From an uncultured Marinococcus sp. (lineage in GTDB: Bacteria; Bacillota; Bacilli; Bacillales; Marinococcaceae), in NCBI RefSeq assembly GCF_947493875.1, contig NZ_CANLSU010000005.1, positions 230,169 through 294,168 on the forward strand: DNA of 64,000 bases. Direction: 5' to 3'. Shown piece by piece: positions 44,072-52,982 of this stretch. A program made the translations under genes and the position numbers. The notes beneath the pieces are model-generated. The model had not been told where the DNA came from and did not search any database. It saw only the letters and a list, made by a program, of their open reading frames with translations. The first letter of the stretch is position 1, and every line of letters starts with the position of its first letter.

Positions 44072-45994
44072 TCAGCCCCATACCTTCAGATAGTTTTCTC
44101 CCGGTTTTAAATTATTCATGGGTCCTACGGCTTCTTTTTCACTTTTACTATTGCCGTAGTAGTCCTTATCCAATATTAATTCGCTTCCGTCCGCGTTCTC
44201 AAAATCAGCATCAACGATACGGGTCCTGTGTAACGTTTCTGTCGATTGAATATCCCCACGCAGCTGTTCAAAATCCTCTGGCAGCTCACAGTAAAGATAC
44301 ACTTCGTTTTCTTTTTCAATAATTTCCAGTTTGGGATCGAACTGCTTTGTCGTTAAATTCTGCTCCTCTCTTTCAAAGGGCGCTGCCCCGTTTAAATACG
44401 CATTCTTATTAATATATACCGGCTGCTCGACGTTATTGAACGCTTTATGATCAGCAGAAAAGTCGTTTACTGTATCAATGTACTCCTCGAGCGATGCCGT
44501 ATATCCGTTATAATGATCCGTGCCTACGCCTGTAAGGCCTTTATCCCCTATAAATAGATTATTAAAGTAGCGGTCGTCCCCGCCATAGGTCACAGCAAAG
44601 CCAGCCATTTCCGTACTGTGCGGTACATGATACGGCGTAGCGCGGTCCAGCATTTTCTTATGGACCATTTCCCCGCGTATCAGATTATTAACGTAAGCTC
44701 CGCCCTGGGCGTGATTATCCAGGGCATAATCTGCGGTTAAGATATTATGGTCGACCACATACGGGCCGCTGCTGACTTCCACAAACAGGTCGCGGTTGTT
44801 CCGGTAAAATAAATTACTGCTCACTCTTGTCCCCTGCGTCTGCCAGTCCAGCCATATGCCAAGGGAGCAGTCGTGAATGCGATTGTGATAAATTTGCACA
44901 TCAATGGCCGCATGCAGCTTAATTCCCGCAATTTCATGACCGAAAAATTCGCGCTTTACGCCTATGTTGTAAATGTGATTGTTATATATTTCACTGAACA
45001 CACACCCGAGATGCCCGACGACAGCGTTTTGGCCGCAGTCATATATTTTATTATTACGAATCGTATGTGAGCCGACTTTTTCTTTCGTCCAGCCAGCCTG
45101 CTGGGCCTGAAAGATTGATTCCACCTGGTACTGATACCCGGACTTGTCCTTTCGTGTTGTGCTGTAATTCTGTCCGGTTGACGCCTCTTTCCCTATACTG
45201 ATGGCGCTGCATTTGGAATCATGAATAATGTTGTTTTCAATGATCCAGCCCTTGCTCCAGTGTGGCCCCACAAGTCCCGGCTGATCAGCCGTCGGCGGCG
45301 TCCAGGGAGTTGCTGCCTGAGCCATTTCAAAGCCGCTGACGGTAATGTAGTCCATACCCGTTTGTTCCGGATAAAAGCAGCATTTGCGCACGTTTATTTC
45401 CACCAGCTCCTGCGTGGGATCTATGTCGTGACAATTAATATAAATCGTCGTTGTATGCTGATCCACCTCTGCAAACCATACGTGCTTTGTCTGCTCCGGA
45501 TCTTCAACGGAGACTGTTTGTTCCGTCCAATGATCCACGATCTCTGTCTGCACCGTAGGACTGTACAACTCCTCCATATGCTCCGCCTCGTAGAATGACT
45601 TGCCGTTTACATATACATCGCCCAGATGCCTGCCGGGATTGTATTTCACCCAGTCCCCAAAAATTTTTTCCTGGTAGGGATTATATTCCCCGAAGAAATC
45701 ATTTGGCAGCGTCGTTTTCCAGACCGTTCCTTCCACCTGCTCCCAATCTGTTATCTGCTCCGATCCCTTGATGACGACCCTTTCTCCGTCCGCCGCCTGG
45801 TACGTAATTCTTCTCGTGCTGCTTAATCCTGCATGCTTGGGCTTTACCCATTCCCGGTACTCGCCTTCATGCACAATCACGGTATCTCCCGCTGTCGCCA
45901 CAGCGGCCGCCTGGTTGATGGTCAGGAAGGGGTTCTGCCTTGTTCCCTCCTGGTTATCTGCTCCATCTTTCGCCACATGATATTCATTAGCCAT
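44072..45994 (-). CDS. GH120 beta-xylosidase
   Basis: Cytoplasmic right-handed beta-helix enzyme of 640 aa without a signal peptide. It closely matches what I know of the GH120 xylosidase XylC of Thermoanaerobacterium saccharolyticum in length and motifs (AGDTVIVHEGEYREWVKPK, AATPWTPPTADQPGLVGP, GHEIAGIKLHAAIDVQIYHN). The catalytic pair appears as Asp383 (WLDWQ) and Glu406 (FVEVS), 23 residues apart as in XylC. It should release xylose from imported xylo-oligosaccharides. RBS AAAGGAG. Last gene of the transporter-repressor operon. Confidence 0.93.
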   Translation of the reverse strand: MANEYHVAKDGADNQEGTRQNPFLTINQAAAVATAGDTVIVHEGEYREWVKPKHAGLSSTRRITYQAADGERVVIKGSEQITDWEQVEGTVWKTTLPNDFFGEYNPYQEKIFGDWVKYNPGRHLGDVYVNGKSFYEAEHMEELYSPTVQTEIVDHWTEQTVSVEDPEQTKHVWFAEVDQHTTTIYINCHDIDPTQELVEINVRKCCFYPEQTGMDYITVSGFEMAQAATPWTPPTADQPGLVGPHWSKGWIIENNIIHDSKCSAISIGKEASTGQNYSTTRKDKSGYQYQVESIFQAQQAGWTKEKVGSHTIRNNKIYDCGQNAVVGHLGCVFSEIYNNHIYNIGVKREFFGHEIAGIKLHAAIDVQIYHNRIHDCSLGIWLDWQTQGTRVSSNLFYRNNRDLFVEVSSGPYVVDHNILTADYALDNHAQGGAYVNNLIRGEMVHKKMLDRATPYHVPHSTEMAGFAVTYGGDDRYFNNLFIGDKGLTGVGTDHYNGYTASLEEYIDTVNDFSADHKAFNNVEQPVYINKNAYLNGAAPFEREEQNLTTKQFDPKLEIIEKENEVYLYCELPEDFEQLRGDIQSTETLHRTRIVDADFENADGSELILDKDYYGNSKSEKEAVGPMNNLKPGENYLKVWG

Positions 45995-46029
45995 TGTATC
46001 TGCTCCTTTTGCATCGTCTCTATTATTAC

Positions 46030-47202
46030 TTATACTACGGTGACCCTGCTTTCCGAGAAAAATTGTTCAATTGAAAATGCAGCACAGCCGAGTGCGCATG
46101 ACAGCATACCATGCTCGGAGAATTTCAGTTCAAATGAATCATGATAATAAGGAAGCAGGCGCTGCTGAAGAACACGCTGAATCGGATTGCGCAGCCACGG
46201 CTCTAATACCGCAAACCGGTTGCCGATAATAATTTGCTCCGGATTAAAAGTATTTACTATATTAGTCAGCACAATGCCGATATATTCACCAATCTGATCA
46301 AGGGCATTCAGTACCCCGTGGTGATTTTCCATAGCCATTTTAATAAGCATCTCCAGGTTTATTCTGGTGCCGGGTGGGAAAATGGGTCTTACTTTATCCA
46401 TTAACGCTGCCTCGGAGCTGTACAGCTCCCAGCATCCCCTGTTCCCGCAGGGGCACTTCTTCCCCTGGGAGTCAATTGACACATGCCCGATTTCCCCGGA
46501 AATACCCGTCGATCCTTTATGAAGCCTGTCGTTAATAATAATGCCTGCTCCTATACCAATGCCGATGCTTACATAAATTAAATCAGATACATTCTGACCT
46601 GCACCGTATATTTTTTCTCCGTGAGCTCCTGCCTTTGCTTCATTTTCAATCGTCACAGGCAGCCGGAATTCCTTTTCCAAGTACTTCTTTAAATCAACCC
46701 TGTGCCAGTTAAGGTTCGGGGCAAATAGTATCAGGCCGTTGTTATCAATCATGCCGGGCACCCCGAGGCCAATACCGACGAGGCCGTACGGGCTTCCGGA
46801 AGCTTCCTGCTGCAGCAGCCTGATCAAATTTTTTACTTTCAGAAAAATAATTTCAGGCTCGGTCTCATCCGTTTCAATTTTTTGTTTATTGATAATATTT
46901 CCCTGAAGATCTGTTATTACGGCAAGAATGTAATTAACACCAAGATCCACCCCGATGGAATAGCCCGCATTCTTGTTAAAGAACAGCATCGTCGGTCTGC
47001 GTCCCCCGCTGGAAAGACCTACACCTATCTCCCCGACAAAATGCTCTTCCATCAGCTCACTTACCAGACTCGACACAGTGGCCTTGTTTAATCCGGTAAT
47101 TTTTGAAATTTGAGCTCGGGATACCGGGCTTTCTGTCTGAATTTTATTTAATACGATGGACTTATTAATTTTTCTGACAAGACCTTGATCACCAGTTTTC
47201 AT
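46030..47202 (-). CDS. ROK-family transcriptional repressor (XylR-like)
   Basis: Sugar-responsive repressor of 390 aa. An N-terminal winged helix (SRAQISKITGLNKATVSSLV) is followed by the ROK ATPase-like fold (IGVDLGVNYILAVITDLQGN), with GEIGHVSIDSQGKKCPCGNR and GCWE forming the zinc site. It lies between the ABC permease and beta-xylosidase genes, so xylose or xylo-oligosaccharides are the probable inducers. RBS GGAGA before ATG at 47202. Not the same gene as the ROK remnant at 6893-7027. Confidence 0.92.
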   Translation of the reverse strand: MKTGDQGLVRKINKSIVLNKIQTESPVSRAQISKITGLNKATVSSLVSELMEEHFVGEIGVGLSSGGRRPTMLFFNKNAGYSIGVDLGVNYILAVITDLQGNIINKQKIETDETEPEIIFLKVKNLIRLLQQEASGSPYGLVGIGLGVPGMIDNNGLILFAPNLNWHRVDLKKYLEKEFRLPVTIENEAKAGAHGEKIYGAGQNVSDLIYVSIGIGIGAGIIINDRLHKGSTGISGEIGHVSIDSQGKKCPCGNRGCWELYSSEAALMDKVRPIFPPGTRINLEMLIKMAMENHHGVLNALDQIGEYIGIVLTNIVNTFNPEQIIIGNRFAVLEPWLRNPIQRVLQQRLLPYYHDSFELKFSEHGMLSCALGCAAFSIEQFFSESRVTVV

Positions 47203-47238
47203 ATGTGAGTCTCCATGGTTATTTATTTTTTCATAAAG

Positions 47239-48060
47239 TTATCCCTTCACAGAGCCTGCTGCGAGTCCTTTGATGATTTTTTCCTGGGCTACAAAGTATA
47301 CGAGCAAAAGCGGCACACTCGCCAGCGTCAGAGCAGCCATCAGTCCTGGAATGTTTATGGAGAATTCCCCGTAAAATTCCCGCAGCCCGATGGGAAGTGT
47401 CGCTGCGTCATCGGAGTTCGTTAACACGAGAGCAAAGATAAACTCATTCCATATATGGATAAAGTTATAAATAGCTACGGTGGCGGTCGCTGGAATTAAT
47501 AGAGGGAATAAAATTCTCCAGAATAACTGTAGATGCCCGCAGCCATCGATTTTTGCCGATTCGATTAATTCCTTTGGCAGATCAGACATAAATTGAGTGT
47601 AGATCACTACTGATATTGGGAGAGCAAAGGCCACGTAAGGACCAATCAGGCCCCAAAGGGTATTGTACAATCCCATATTCTGAGTAAGAAGGAATATAGG
47701 AATCAGTGTCGTGTGGATAGGAATCATCATCCCTACCATAAACAGCAGCAGGATTGGTCTGTTTAATTTGAATTTCATGCGCGACAACGGGTAGCTTGCC
47801 ATTGCAGAAAATATGATCGTTAAGATAACCGAGATCACTGTTACAAATAAGCTGTTTCCAAAGTATTGAAAGAAGTTCGTTTCAAACAAAAAGGTGTAGT
47901 TTTCAAAGGATAAAGCCTCCGGCAGTGCCCAGGGGGCCGTGGCGAATTCTGCCTGTCCTTTAAAGGATGTATTGATCATTACAAAGAAAGGAAGGCCGGT
48001 AAATAAAAGAAGAGCAATGGCTACGATATACAATGGGGTTTGTCTTAATTTATTTATCAT
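47239..48060 (-). CDS. ABC sugar transporter permease (MalG-like)
   Basis: Inner-membrane permease of 273 aa with six hydrophobic helices and the EAA loop (ELIESAKIDGCGHLQLFWRI) that contacts the ATPase. It pairs with the MalF-like permease encoded just upstream (one base apart). The start at 48060 follows AAAGGCGG. No ATPase gene is present; in Bacillaceae a shared MsmX-type ATPase often serves several such systems. Confidence 0.93.
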   Translation of the reverse strand: MINKLRQTPLYIVAIALLLFTGLPFFVMINTSFKGQAEFATAPWALPEALSFENYTFLFETNFFQYFGNSLFVTVISVILTIIFSAMASYPLSRMKFKLNRPILLLFMVGMMIPIHTTLIPIFLLTQNMGLYNTLWGLIGPYVAFALPISVVIYTQFMSDLPKELIESAKIDGCGHLQLFWRILFPLLIPATATVAIYNFIHIWNEFIFALVLTNSDDAATLPIGLREFYGEFSINIPGLMAALTLASVPLLLVYFVAQEKIIKGLAAGSVKG

Positions 48061-49002
48061 TTAAAAATCCGCCTTTCTTTTGTTATCCACTGTAATGATG
48101 CCGAGTGTCACTATAAACGCAATAATGAACATCATGGAGGATATGGTACTGCCGTAGCCCATGCTGAAGTTTGTAAACGTCTGGTCATACATATACGTAG
48201 CCATTAATTCCGTTGAGTTGTTCGGACCGCCGCCAGTCATTACGTAAATTAAATCGAAATACTTCAAGGCACCAATAACCGAAAGAATGGCAGAGGTGAT
48301 AATGATAGGACGCAGTAATGGCAGGGTAATCCCCGAAAACTTTCTCCAGGCCGAAGCGCCGTCAATATCAGCAGCTTCATATAAATCCTCCGAGATCCCG
48401 ACAATAGCGGCCCGGAATAAAATCATATAAAACGGAGCGAACTGCCAGCAAATGGTGATAATAACTGCCCAAATGGCCGTATCTTCACTGCCGAGCCATC
48501 CGTGCTGTAATGATTCCAGCCCCACGGCGCCCAGGAACTGGTTCACGAGGCCGTAGTTGGCATCAAAGATATAGATAAATAAAATACCGATAGCCACTGT
48601 CGACATTAAGAAGGGCATAAAATAAACGGTGCGGAACAGCCGCATCCCTTTAATAGGGCTGAACAGCAGCAGGGCCATAATTAAGCCGAGAGGAAGCTGC
48701 GTCAGCAGTGAAGCAGCAATCAGCAGGGCGTTGTTTCCGGAAGCCTGCCAGAACACACCATCCCGGATAACTTCAAAGTAATTCTGGAGCCCAATAAACA
48801 CCATATTGGAATCGATGCCGTTCCAGTCAAACAGACTGTAGTAAAATGTCATCCCAATCGCATAAACCACGTACACTCCGTAGAAGATGAGCGCCGGAGC
48901 CATAAATCCTAATATGACAAGCCAGTTCTTGCCTTTCTTCTTCCTGGAAGCATTCCGGGATTTTGTGTTCACTTCATTTTCGACGTTGGTAGCCAACAAC
49001 AT
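48061..49002 (-). CDS. ABC sugar transporter permease (MalF/UgpA-like)
   Basis: Permease of about 313 aa with a basic N-terminal tail (SRNASRKKKGKNWLVI), six hydrophobic helices and the EAA loop DLYEAADIDGASAWRKFSGI. An ATG at 49002 sits very close to GAGGTGA; one of the following TTG codons may be the true start. It works with the adjacent MalG-like permease and solute-binding protein to import xylo-oligosaccharides (inferred from context). Confidence 0.92.
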   Translation of the reverse strand: MLLATNVENEVNTKSRNASRKKKGKNWLVILGFMAPALIFYGVYVVYAIGMTFYYSLFDWNGIDSNMVFIGLQNYFEVIRDGVFWQASGNNALLIAASLLTQLPLGLIMALLLFSPIKGMRLFRTVYFMPFLMSTVAIGILFIYIFDANYGLVNQFLGAVGLESLQHGWLGSEDTAIWAVIITICWQFAPFYMILFRAAIVGISEDLYEAADIDGASAWRKFSGITLPLLRPIIITSAILSVIGALKYFDLIYVMTGGGPNNSTELMATYMYDQTFTNFSMGYGSTISSMMFIIAFIVTLGIITVDNKRKADF

Positions 49003-49023
49003 TCACCTCAATTTTTAACTACA

Positions 49024-49045
49024 TCAAGCCGGCAGAACCGGCTTG
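49024..49045 (-). terminator. Intercistronic hairpin after the solute-binding protein gene
   Basis: TCAAGCCGG-CAGAA-CCGGCTTGA is a perfect stem of nine pairs, without a strong U tract, between the solute-binding protein and permease genes. Such hairpins often protect the 5' mRNA part and give more binding protein than permease. Confidence 0.65.
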
Positions 49046-49058
49046 ATATAGAAGTTAA

Positions 49059-50366
49059 TTATTCCAGCTCTTCCTCCGCAGCCTGTTCCATCTCTTCTGC
49101 CGCTTCTTCTGGTGTAATGGATCCGCCAAACAATGCTTGTGTAGTGTCTAAGTGAACTTCTGCAAGTGCTGGAGGCAGAGTCTGGTCATAGTACGTTTGT
49201 ACAAAATCAGCTTCGTTTAAGGTTTCACTCAAACGCTTGATGTATTCATCTTCGTACTCAGCCCCTTCTACCGGAGACACAGCGCCGCTTTCGTTCGCAA
49301 ACTCGGTGGCTGTTTCCTGCTGGGAAATGAAGTTCAGGAAGTCAATAGCAGCTTCTTTGTTATCACTTTGCTCTGACACGGAAAATGCCGGGCTCACACC
49401 GCCCACAAGGTGATTTTGCGCGCCTTCCCCACCTTCGATTTCAGGGAACATGAAGTAATCAAGCTTTTCTTTGAATTCAGGCATTTCACTATCAACGTTT
49501 TTGAGCATCGCACCACTGGTCATAATTTCCATCGCAGCGTCCCCGGAATACATTAGTTGACGGGACTGGCCTGTGTCATAGTCGCTGCCGTTAATGCCAT
49601 CTGGAAATGCATTTTTATCCACCAGCTCTTGGATCTTTTCCCCTGCTTCGACATATGCTTCATCATCAAAGCTTCCTTCGCGGCTAAAGGCGTCGGCGAA
49701 TAAATCTTCTCCTCCGGCTCTTTCAGCAAGATACATCAGATAGAAGGCACCCGGCCACTGCGTCTGGTTTGCGAGGGCAAATGGAATAACGTCGTTTTCA
49801 TTCAATGTATCGACAATATCTAAAAGTTCATCATATGTTTCCGGTTCTTCGAGACCGTATTCATCGAAAATTTCCTGGTTATACCATACAGGCACTAAAT
49901 CAAGCCCCATAGGCACGCCGTATACCTCATCATCAAAGGTCACTGTACCTAAGCCAGCTTCCAGAAATCTATCTGATTCAACTTCATCAGTGATATTTAC
50001 CACCTGGTCAGCATCCACGAAATTCTCCAGCCAGCCGCCGCCCCAGGAATGAAAAATATCAGGTGCGGCATTACCGCCCATGGCCGTACTAATCTGTTGT
50101 TTATAAGGATCGTTTTGGTACTGCTTTAAATTTACCGTAACTCCTTCTTCCTCCTCAAAGCGTTCTGCCGCATTCTGAAGTACTTCTTCTCCTGCTCCGG
50201 TTTCAATGTGCCATACTTCAATTGCATTATCTCCGCCGCCGTTGTTTCCGCCTGATGAAGCCTCTTCCCCATCCGGACTTTCCGGGTTTGCAGGCTGACA
50301 TCCTGCCGAAAAAATGAGAAATGCCGGTAAAATTGCTGCCATAGGAACTTTGTAATTCACGTTCAA
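49059..50366 (-). CDS. Xylo-oligosaccharide-type ABC solute-binding lipoprotein
   Basis: Extracellular lipoprotein of 435 aa. The signal peptide ends at a lipobox (LIFSAGC), so it is anchored by lipidated Cys. An acidic linker rich in Ser, Gly and Glu follows, then a family 1 binding protein fold (IEVWHIETGAGEEVLQNAAE, DIFHSWGGGWLENF). The protein is strikingly Asp/Glu-rich, including its last 15 residues, as expected in a halophile. Start is TTG at 50366 or the GTG two codons later after GAGGAG. First gene of the operon; a cre box overlaps the leader. Confidence 0.92.
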   Translation of the reverse strand: MNVNYKVPMAAILPAFLIFSAGCQPANPESPDGEEASSGGNNGGGDNAIEVWHIETGAGEEVLQNAAERFEEEEGVTVNLKQYQNDPYKQQISTAMGGNAAPDIFHSWGGGWLENFVDADQVVNITDEVESDRFLEAGLGTVTFDDEVYGVPMGLDLVPVWYNQEIFDEYGLEEPETYDELLDIVDTLNENDVIPFALANQTQWPGAFYLMYLAERAGGEDLFADAFSREGSFDDEAYVEAGEKIQELVDKNAFPDGINGSDYDTGQSRQLMYSGDAAMEIMTSGAMLKNVDSEMPEFKEKLDYFMFPEIEGGEGAQNHLVGGVSPAFSVSEQSDNKEAAIDFLNFISQQETATEFANESGAVSPVEGAEYEDEYIKRLSETLNEADFVQTYYDQTLPPALAEVHLDTTQALFGGSITPEEAAEEMEQAAEEELE

Positions 50367-50384
50367 TCAACTCCTCTTTTTAAT

Positions 50385-50398
50385 TGATAACGCTTACA
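50385..50398. promoter_or_regulatory. Catabolite-responsive element (cre) for CcpA
   Basis: TGATAACGCTTACA matches the cre consensus TGWNANCGNTNWCA at every defined position. It lies 19-32 bases upstream of the solute-binding protein start, where CcpA would block transcription when preferred sugars are present. Confidence 0.85.
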
Positions 50399-50482
50399 TT
50401 TAATGGGTGATAAAAACTTAATATTAAGAAAAGTGATGTTTGATATTTAGTATAGGAATCAGCTCCTTTCATGTTTATTTTC

Positions 50483-50515
50483 ATCCAGCCGGCTGCCTAT
50501 GTTTGTCGGCTGGAT
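50483..50515 (-). terminator. Possible weak terminator hairpin after the GarR-like gene
   Basis: ATCCAGCCG and CGGCTGGAT pair across a 15-base loop between the GarR-like stop and the transporter operon promoter. The downstream tract on the minus strand is GAAAATAAA rather than U-rich, so termination is uncertain. Confidence 0.4.
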
Positions 50516-50542
50516 AAACTAATAATGTTATATACAGGCGTT

Positions 50543-51433
50543 TCAACCTCCCTTCGGAGTCTGACAATTCCCCATTCTTTCAAAGAAATTAATAATGTAG
50601 GAATGGTCTCTTTTCCCGTTTCCGTTAGCAATTTCGGAGTGAAAGATTTCTTTCACCAGGTTAGTGACAGGAAGCGGTACCCCGATCGCATTCGCTGAGG
50701 ACTGGATGTTCTTTAAATCTTTATAGTTCGTTTCAATGCGGCCGCCCGGCTCAAAATTCCGTTCGATAATCTGCGGCATTTTGGCTTCCATGACAGCGCT
50801 GCCTGCCAGTCCGCCGTGAATGGCTTCAAACAGTTTGTTTAAGTCGATGCCTGCCTGGCTCGCGTACACACAGGCCTCCGATAATGCGGCGAGGTTTCCG
50901 CTGACGATGATTTGGTTTGCCAGCTTTGCTGCCGAACCGGTGCCAGTCGCTCCGCAATGAACGATGTTCTCACCCATGGCTTCAAATACGGGCAGCACTT
51001 TGTGAAAGTGATCTTCGTGCCCGCCTGCCATAATGGATAGTCTGCCTTCAACAGCCATCGGTTCGCCGCCGCTGACCGGAGCGTCGATAAAGTGAAGATT
51101 CAGTGCTTCCAGTTTATTGGCAAACAGTCTTGATTCTTCCGTCGATACCGAGCTCATATCCACAATAATGGTTCCCGGTTTACTGGCTGCAGCTAGTCCT
51201 GGCTCTTCAAATAACACCTGGGATACATGTTTTCCTTCCGGCAGCATCGTGATGATGACCTCACTGCTTTCTGCTGCCTCCTGGCCTGTTTTACACGCAT
51301 GGCCGCCTAAAGCTGCCAGTTCGTTGACAGCCTCTGTGTTTAAATCAAAAAGGTACGTCTCAAACCCCTGCTTGATAAGATGCCCGGCCATCGGTTTGCC
51401 CATGATCCCTAAGCCAATAAATCCAACCTTCAT
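50543..51433 (-). CDS. GarR-like beta-hydroxyacid dehydrogenase
   Basis: NAD(P)-dependent dehydrogenase of 296 aa of the 3-hydroxyisobutyrate / tartronate semialdehyde reductase family. It has the cofactor loop VGFIGLGIMGKPMAGHLIKQ, the DAPVSGGEPMA substrate motif and the catalytic Lys in GTGSAAKLANQIIVSGN. It resembles E. coli GarR and also L-threonate dehydrogenases. The ATG at 51433 follows GGAGG. Last gene of the five-gene operon with kinase and isomerases, so it likely acts on a C3 or C4 acid in that pathway. Confidence 0.88.
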   Translation of the reverse strand: MKVGFIGLGIMGKPMAGHLIKQGFETYLFDLNTEAVNELAALGGHACKTGQEAAESSEVIITMLPEGKHVSQVLFEEPGLAAASKPGTIIVDMSSVSTEESRLFANKLEALNLHFIDAPVSGGEPMAVEGRLSIMAGGHEDHFHKVLPVFEAMGENIVHCGATGTGSAAKLANQIIVSGNLAALSEACVYASQAGIDLNKLFEAIHGGLAGSAVMEAKMPQIIERNFEPGGRIETNYKDLKNIQSSANAIGVPLPVTNLVKEIFHSEIANGNGKRDHSYIINFFERMGNCQTPKGG

Positions 51434-51488
51434 ACGACACGCCTCCATACAACAGTATTTAAATAGATTCTGGTAACGCTAAATGCTC

Positions 51489-52313
51489 TCAGTTTTCCTG
51501 AACGACGGGCGCGAGGTGTTTATTGACATAATCGCCAAGCTCTTTAATGACTTTTCCGGTATCCGGCTCTGCTGCCCCGGTTTCTTCTTCGAGCATCACC
51601 CAGCCGTCGTAGCCGCCGTCTTTTAAGACCTGCATGCACCCTACAAAGTCAATGTCGCCCTCGCCCATTTTCTTCCATTCATGCTGCTTCGAGGCTTCTT
51701 TAAAATGCACGTGTTTAATTAACGGCAACGCTTCCCTAAAAATGTCCACCGGATCCATGTCCCCGAACATGATATGACCGGCATCCGGAGTGTAGCCCAT
51801 ATATCTTTCATCAAGGCCATCGAAAAGGACTTCATAGTCCTCGCGGGATTTCCAGTAGGAGGTTTTGTAGGAAATCGGGTGCAGCGAGGTCACAATGCCG
51901 TGCTCCTCCCGGGCCCGTTTGCCCAGTTCATTGGCTCCCTTAATAATCTCCTGCTGCCGCTGCCGTACATTATCCCTGCTGGCCCCGACTCTCGAAGGCA
52001 CGTTCATTACCGCTCCCGGGAAGTGCTTTAGGTAGTCGAAATAGTAATTTTCCAGCTCCCTTTCCTGCTCAGAGGGCTTTCCGCCTTCAAAAGCATGCGG
52101 GATCGTCAGGGCCGCTAATTGAAGACCTCTTTGATCCAGCTCTTCCTTGAAGCGCTCCGGCTGGTCCCTATACTTTCCAAGCAGGGAGATCTGCATATCC
52201 AGGCCGGTCAGCCCGCCGTTTTTTACGTCATCCATGATCTGGTCCATCATGTCTGCCTCTACATCGTAATCCAACACCCAGGTGGAGCCCTGGCATCCGA
52301 ATTTCATGACCAT
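51489..52313 (-). CDS. Sugar isomerase/epimerase, AP-endonuclease-2 TIM barrel
   Basis: TIM-barrel protein of 274 aa of the IolE/IolI/OtnI superfamily. Probable metal-binding residues are in SLHPISYK, YTPDAGHIMFG, KHVHFKEAS and VMLEEETGAAEPD. Such enzymes isomerise or dehydrate ketoses and keto-acids. Beside DhaK/DhaL and an RpiB-like protein it resembles erythrulose-phosphate isomerase or oxo-tetronate isomerase contexts. RBS AGGAG and start 52313, two bases after the dhaL stop. Confidence 0.8.
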   Translation of the reverse strand: MVMKFGCQGSTWVLDYDVEADMMDQIMDDVKNGGLTGLDMQISLLGKYRDQPERFKEELDQRGLQLAALTIPHAFEGGKPSEQERELENYYFDYLKHFPGAVMNVPSRVGASRDNVRQRQQEIIKGANELGKRAREEHGIVTSLHPISYKTSYWKSREDYEVLFDGLDERYMGYTPDAGHIMFGDMDPVDIFREALPLIKHVHFKEASKQHEWKKMGEGDIDFVGCMQVLKDGGYDGWVMLEEETGAAEPDTGKVIKELGDYVNKHLAPVVQEN

Positions 52314-52315
52314 TT

Positions 52316-52963
52316 TTAATACTCCTCTTTAACAGTTTTTAAATTTAATGCTTCCGTAACAAAGGTGGAAAACAGAAGCTGCATCGATGTTGCCCCCGGG
52401 TCCTGATGGCCTATGGAGCGCTCGCCCAGCCGGCTGGATCTTCCTTTTTGGGAGCTCATCTCTCTGGTGGCCTCCATGCCATCTTTTGCCGCCTGTGATG
52501 CCTGTTCAAATTTTTTCTCCACCGTTCCATCTTCACTCTGCAGAGCTTCCTGGACAGGATATAAAACATCCACCATCGTTTTATCCCCCGGCTCCGCCTG
52601 GCTTCTTTCCTGCACGCCATTGGTAAATTCAATCCAGAACTGCCTCATATCCTCCATGGAGAGTTCTGTTTTATTTTTAACGGCCTTTGCCCCGGCCATA
52701 AAGCCAGAAGCATAGAGCGGTCCTACTGATGAACCCACAGCGCTTAAAAAGGAACGCCCGGCTGTCATCGCAATTTTTCCGCAATCTGTTTCGTCCGCCA
52801 GCTTTGAATGAAGGGCTTCCTGCACGGCCTTCCATCCGATACTCATTGTTATGCCGTGATCGCCGTCTCCGAGCGCCCGGTCCAGTTCGCATAAATAGGT
52901 TTTGTTTTCTTCAAGTACAATGTGAGCGCTCTCAAAATAATTTTTCCATTCCTCTGCCTGCAT
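52316..52963 (-). CDS. dhaL: DhaL-type kinase subunit (nucleotide-binding)
   Basis: ATP/ADP-binding subunit of a dihydroxyacetone-type kinase, 215 aa. The metal-binding aspartates are in LGDGDHGITMSIGW, followed by SSVGPLYASGFMAGAK, PGDKTMVDVLYP and IGHQDPGATSM. The ATG at 52963 follows GGAGGGG; upstream codons would overlap dhaK. No DhaM phosphoryl donor is encoded nearby, so the pair may use ATP directly, as described for erythrulose kinases. Confidence 0.9.
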   Translation of the reverse strand: MQAEEWKNYFESAHIVLEENKTYLCELDRALGDGDHGITMSIGWKAVQEALHSKLADETDCGKIAMTAGRSFLSAVGSSVGPLYASGFMAGAKAVKNKTELSMEDMRQFWIEFTNGVQERSQAEPGDKTMVDVLYPVQEALQSEDGTVEKKFEQASQAAKDGMEATREMSSQKGRSSRLGERSIGHQDPGATSMQLLFSTFVTEALNLKTVKEEY

Positions 52964-52982
52964 GTAGTAATTCCCCTCCTGC

